The translations under genes and the position numbers were made by a program. From contig JAJZUN010000021.1 of NCBI GenBank assembly GCA_021848555.1, positions 1-14,354 on the forward strand: a stretch of 14,354 nt of DNA, written 5' to 3'. Shown piece after piece: positions 13,305 through 14,354 of the stretch. Each line of letters opens with the position of its first letter. Position 1 is the stretch's first letter. This DNA comes from Pseudomonadota bacterium (GTDB lineage Bacteria > Pseudomonadota > Gammaproteobacteria > Burkholderiales > SG8-39). The notes below the pieces were generated by a model. It had not been told where the DNA came from. It ran no database searches and saw nothing but the letters and a program-made list of their open reading frames with translations.

Positions 13305-13334
13305 TTGATCCCCTTGCCGTGCCTAGGCTATATT
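13305..13334 (+). promoter_or_regulatory. Candidate sigma-70 promoter for the amidohydrolase gene
   Basis: TTGATC (13305-13310), 18 bases, TATATT (13329-13334, five of six to consensus). It is divergent from, and adjacent to, the candidate IclR promoter, with the two -35 elements about 8 bases apart. One regulator bound between them could control both directions. Confidence 0.45.
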
Positions 13335-13350
13335 TCTCACGCCCAGTCGC

Positions 13351-13376
13351 CTCCGGCCGGCATAATCCCGCCGGAG
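13351..13376 (+). repeat. Inverted repeat in the amidohydrolase leader
   Basis: CTCCGGC (13351-13357) and GCCGGAG (13370-13376) are perfect 7-bp arms around a 12-base spacer. They lie between the candidate promoter and the ATG at 13414. It could be an operator for the IclR-family protein or an RNA stem in the leader; the sequence cannot decide. Confidence 0.35.
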
Positions 13377-13413
13377 CTAAGCGATTCAAGGCTACCTATA
13401 AGGCCGTGTATTC

Positions 13414-14304
13414 ATGCAAACCAAACGACTGACGACTAAGGAGCGCTACGGCGTCGATTGCCTGGTGGATGCGCAGGTGCATATCTGGCCGCCGAATACC
13501 GACGCGACACCGTGGCCTAAGGACGCGCTGTCGCCGCCGCAAAAGCCCTACCCGATCAGCGCCGAGGCGATGCTGTTTCAGATGGACCTGGCAGGCGTCG
13601 ATCGCGCGGTCATCGTGCCTCCGTCCTGGGCGGGCGATTCCAATGATTTCGCCCTGGATGCGGTACGCCGCTATCCGGACCGCTTCGGGCTGATGGGGCG
13701 GTTCAACATCTTCCTGCCGGAGAATCCGGCGGCGATCAAGAACTGGCGCAACACGCCCGGCATGCTGGGTATCCGGCTGTTCATCTTCAGCGACAAGGAG
13801 AGAGAGTGGCTGACCACCGGCAAGCTGGCCTGGCTATGGAAGGCGGCGGCGGACGCGGGCCTGCCCTTGACCATGATGACGCCGGCGCTGCCGAATCTGA
13901 TCGAGGTCTATGAGCGCATACTTGGAGATTATCCCGCGCTCAAGCTGTCTCTCGATCACATGAACCTGTCACCCTTGCGGCCGGCGAGCCTGAGCGAAGA
14001 CCTGCCCAGGATCATGCGCTTGGCCAAGTACCCCAATTTCGCATTGAAGGCGAGCGGTGTGCCGTCGATGTCTCGTGAGCGCTATCCCTACCGCGACGTG
14101 CACGACGCCCTGAAAATGTGCTTTGACAACTTCGGGCCCCGGCGCATGTTCTGGGGCACGGATCTGACGCGTTCGCCTTGCACCTATATGGAGAACGTGA
14201 CCCTGTTCACCGAAAACCTGCCCTGGCTCGAGGGCGAGGATCTGCAATGGGTCATGGGCCGCGCCGTGTGTGCATGGTACGGATGGGCGCTGCCGGGGGG
14301 CTGA
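13414..14304 (+). CDS. Amidohydrolase-2 family (metal-dependent hydrolase-like) TIM-barrel protein
   Basis: 296 residues, related to the ACMSD/LigI-type amidohydrolase-2 superfamily. The first strand reads LVDAQVHIW, so the usual HxH is QxH (Q21, H23). LSLDHMNLS (H182) and FWGTDLTR (D250) supply the late-strand His and Asp. The fourth-strand region PLTMMTP lacks the expected His. With several metal ligands missing it may be metal-poor or metal-independent, as reported for some lactonases of this superfamily. Likely roles are hydrolysis of a lactone or decarboxylation of a ring-derived acid; the substrate is unknown. AAGG lies ten bases before the ATG. It diverges from the IclR gene. The 50 bases after its stop contain no further gene. 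Confidence 0.85.
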   Translation: MQTKRLTTKERYGVDCLVDAQVHIWPPNTDATPWPKDALSPPQKPYPISAEAMLFQMDLAGVDRAVIVPPSWAGDSNDFALDAVRRYPDRFGLMGRFNIFLPENPAAIKNWRNTPGMLGIRLFIFSDKEREWLTTGKLAWLWKAAADAGLPLTMMTPALPNLIEVYERILGDYPALKLSLDHMNLSPLRPASLSEDLPRIMRLAKYPNFALKASGVPSMSRERYPYRDVHDALKMCFDNFGPRRMFWGTDLTRSPCTYMENVTLFTENLPWLEGEDLQWVMGRAVCAWYGWALPGG

Positions 14305-14354
14305 GCCTTCCGCGCGCATGAGCGAGGCAGCCGTCGCCCGGTAACGAACGCTTG

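Noticed and set aside
14315..14345. Short ATG frame after the amidohydrolase (MSEAAVAR then stop)
   Set aside because: Eight codons with no ribosome-binding site and no neighbour evidence; the window ends too soon to judge.

Overview
The window is GC-rich, densely coded DNA from a proteobacterium. Codon use, the HtrA, QseBC-like and AmiD-like proteins, and an IclR-controlled catabolic cluster suggest a betaproteobacterium (Burkholderiales or Rhodocyclales type). That placement is inference, since there is no rRNA or marker gene. I see no rRNA, tRNA, CRISPR array, insertion sequence or phage gene, and no gene-free stretch longer than about 250 bases.

Left part (1-4582). A minus-strand run reads, in transcription order: a secreted PepSY protein (3436-3768), a polytopic COG4705-type membrane protein (2549-3340), the first third of a response-regulator receiver domain (2300-2473, broken), and a large membrane c-di-GMP protein with dCache, HAMP, PAS, GGDEF and EAL regions that leaves the window at base 1. 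Divergent from PepSY is a six-helix DsbD/CcdA-like membrane protein (3950-4582).

Middle part (4676-9530), all on the minus strand. In transcription order: a DUF1330 protein, a QseB/PmrA-like response regulator, its overlapping QseC-like histidine kinase, an HtrA/Do periplasmic protease, a 55-residue membrane miniprotein and a small potassium-channel-like protein. A perfect PmrA/QseB-type box lies in front of htrA. A degenerate repeat of the same 11-bp period lies in front of pepSY, at a similar distance from its start codon. Together these suggest an envelope-stress regulon spanning both halves, with the intact two-component system as its likely controller.

Right part (9531-14354). An AmiD-like lipoprotein amidase (9614-10345) diverges from the DUF1330 gene. 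It converges on a minus-strand run of IclR regulator, crotonase-fold enzyme and iron-type alcohol dehydrogenase (maleylacetate-reductase-like). Divergent from the IclR gene is an amidohydrolase-2 protein (13414-14304). The shared 246-bp IclR/amidohydrolase intergenic region is AT-rich and carries candidate promoters both ways. These four genes look like part of an uncharacterised catabolic pathway. All three enzymes differ from the textbook active site of their family, so the substrate cannot be named. Bases 14305-14354 hold nothing I can call.
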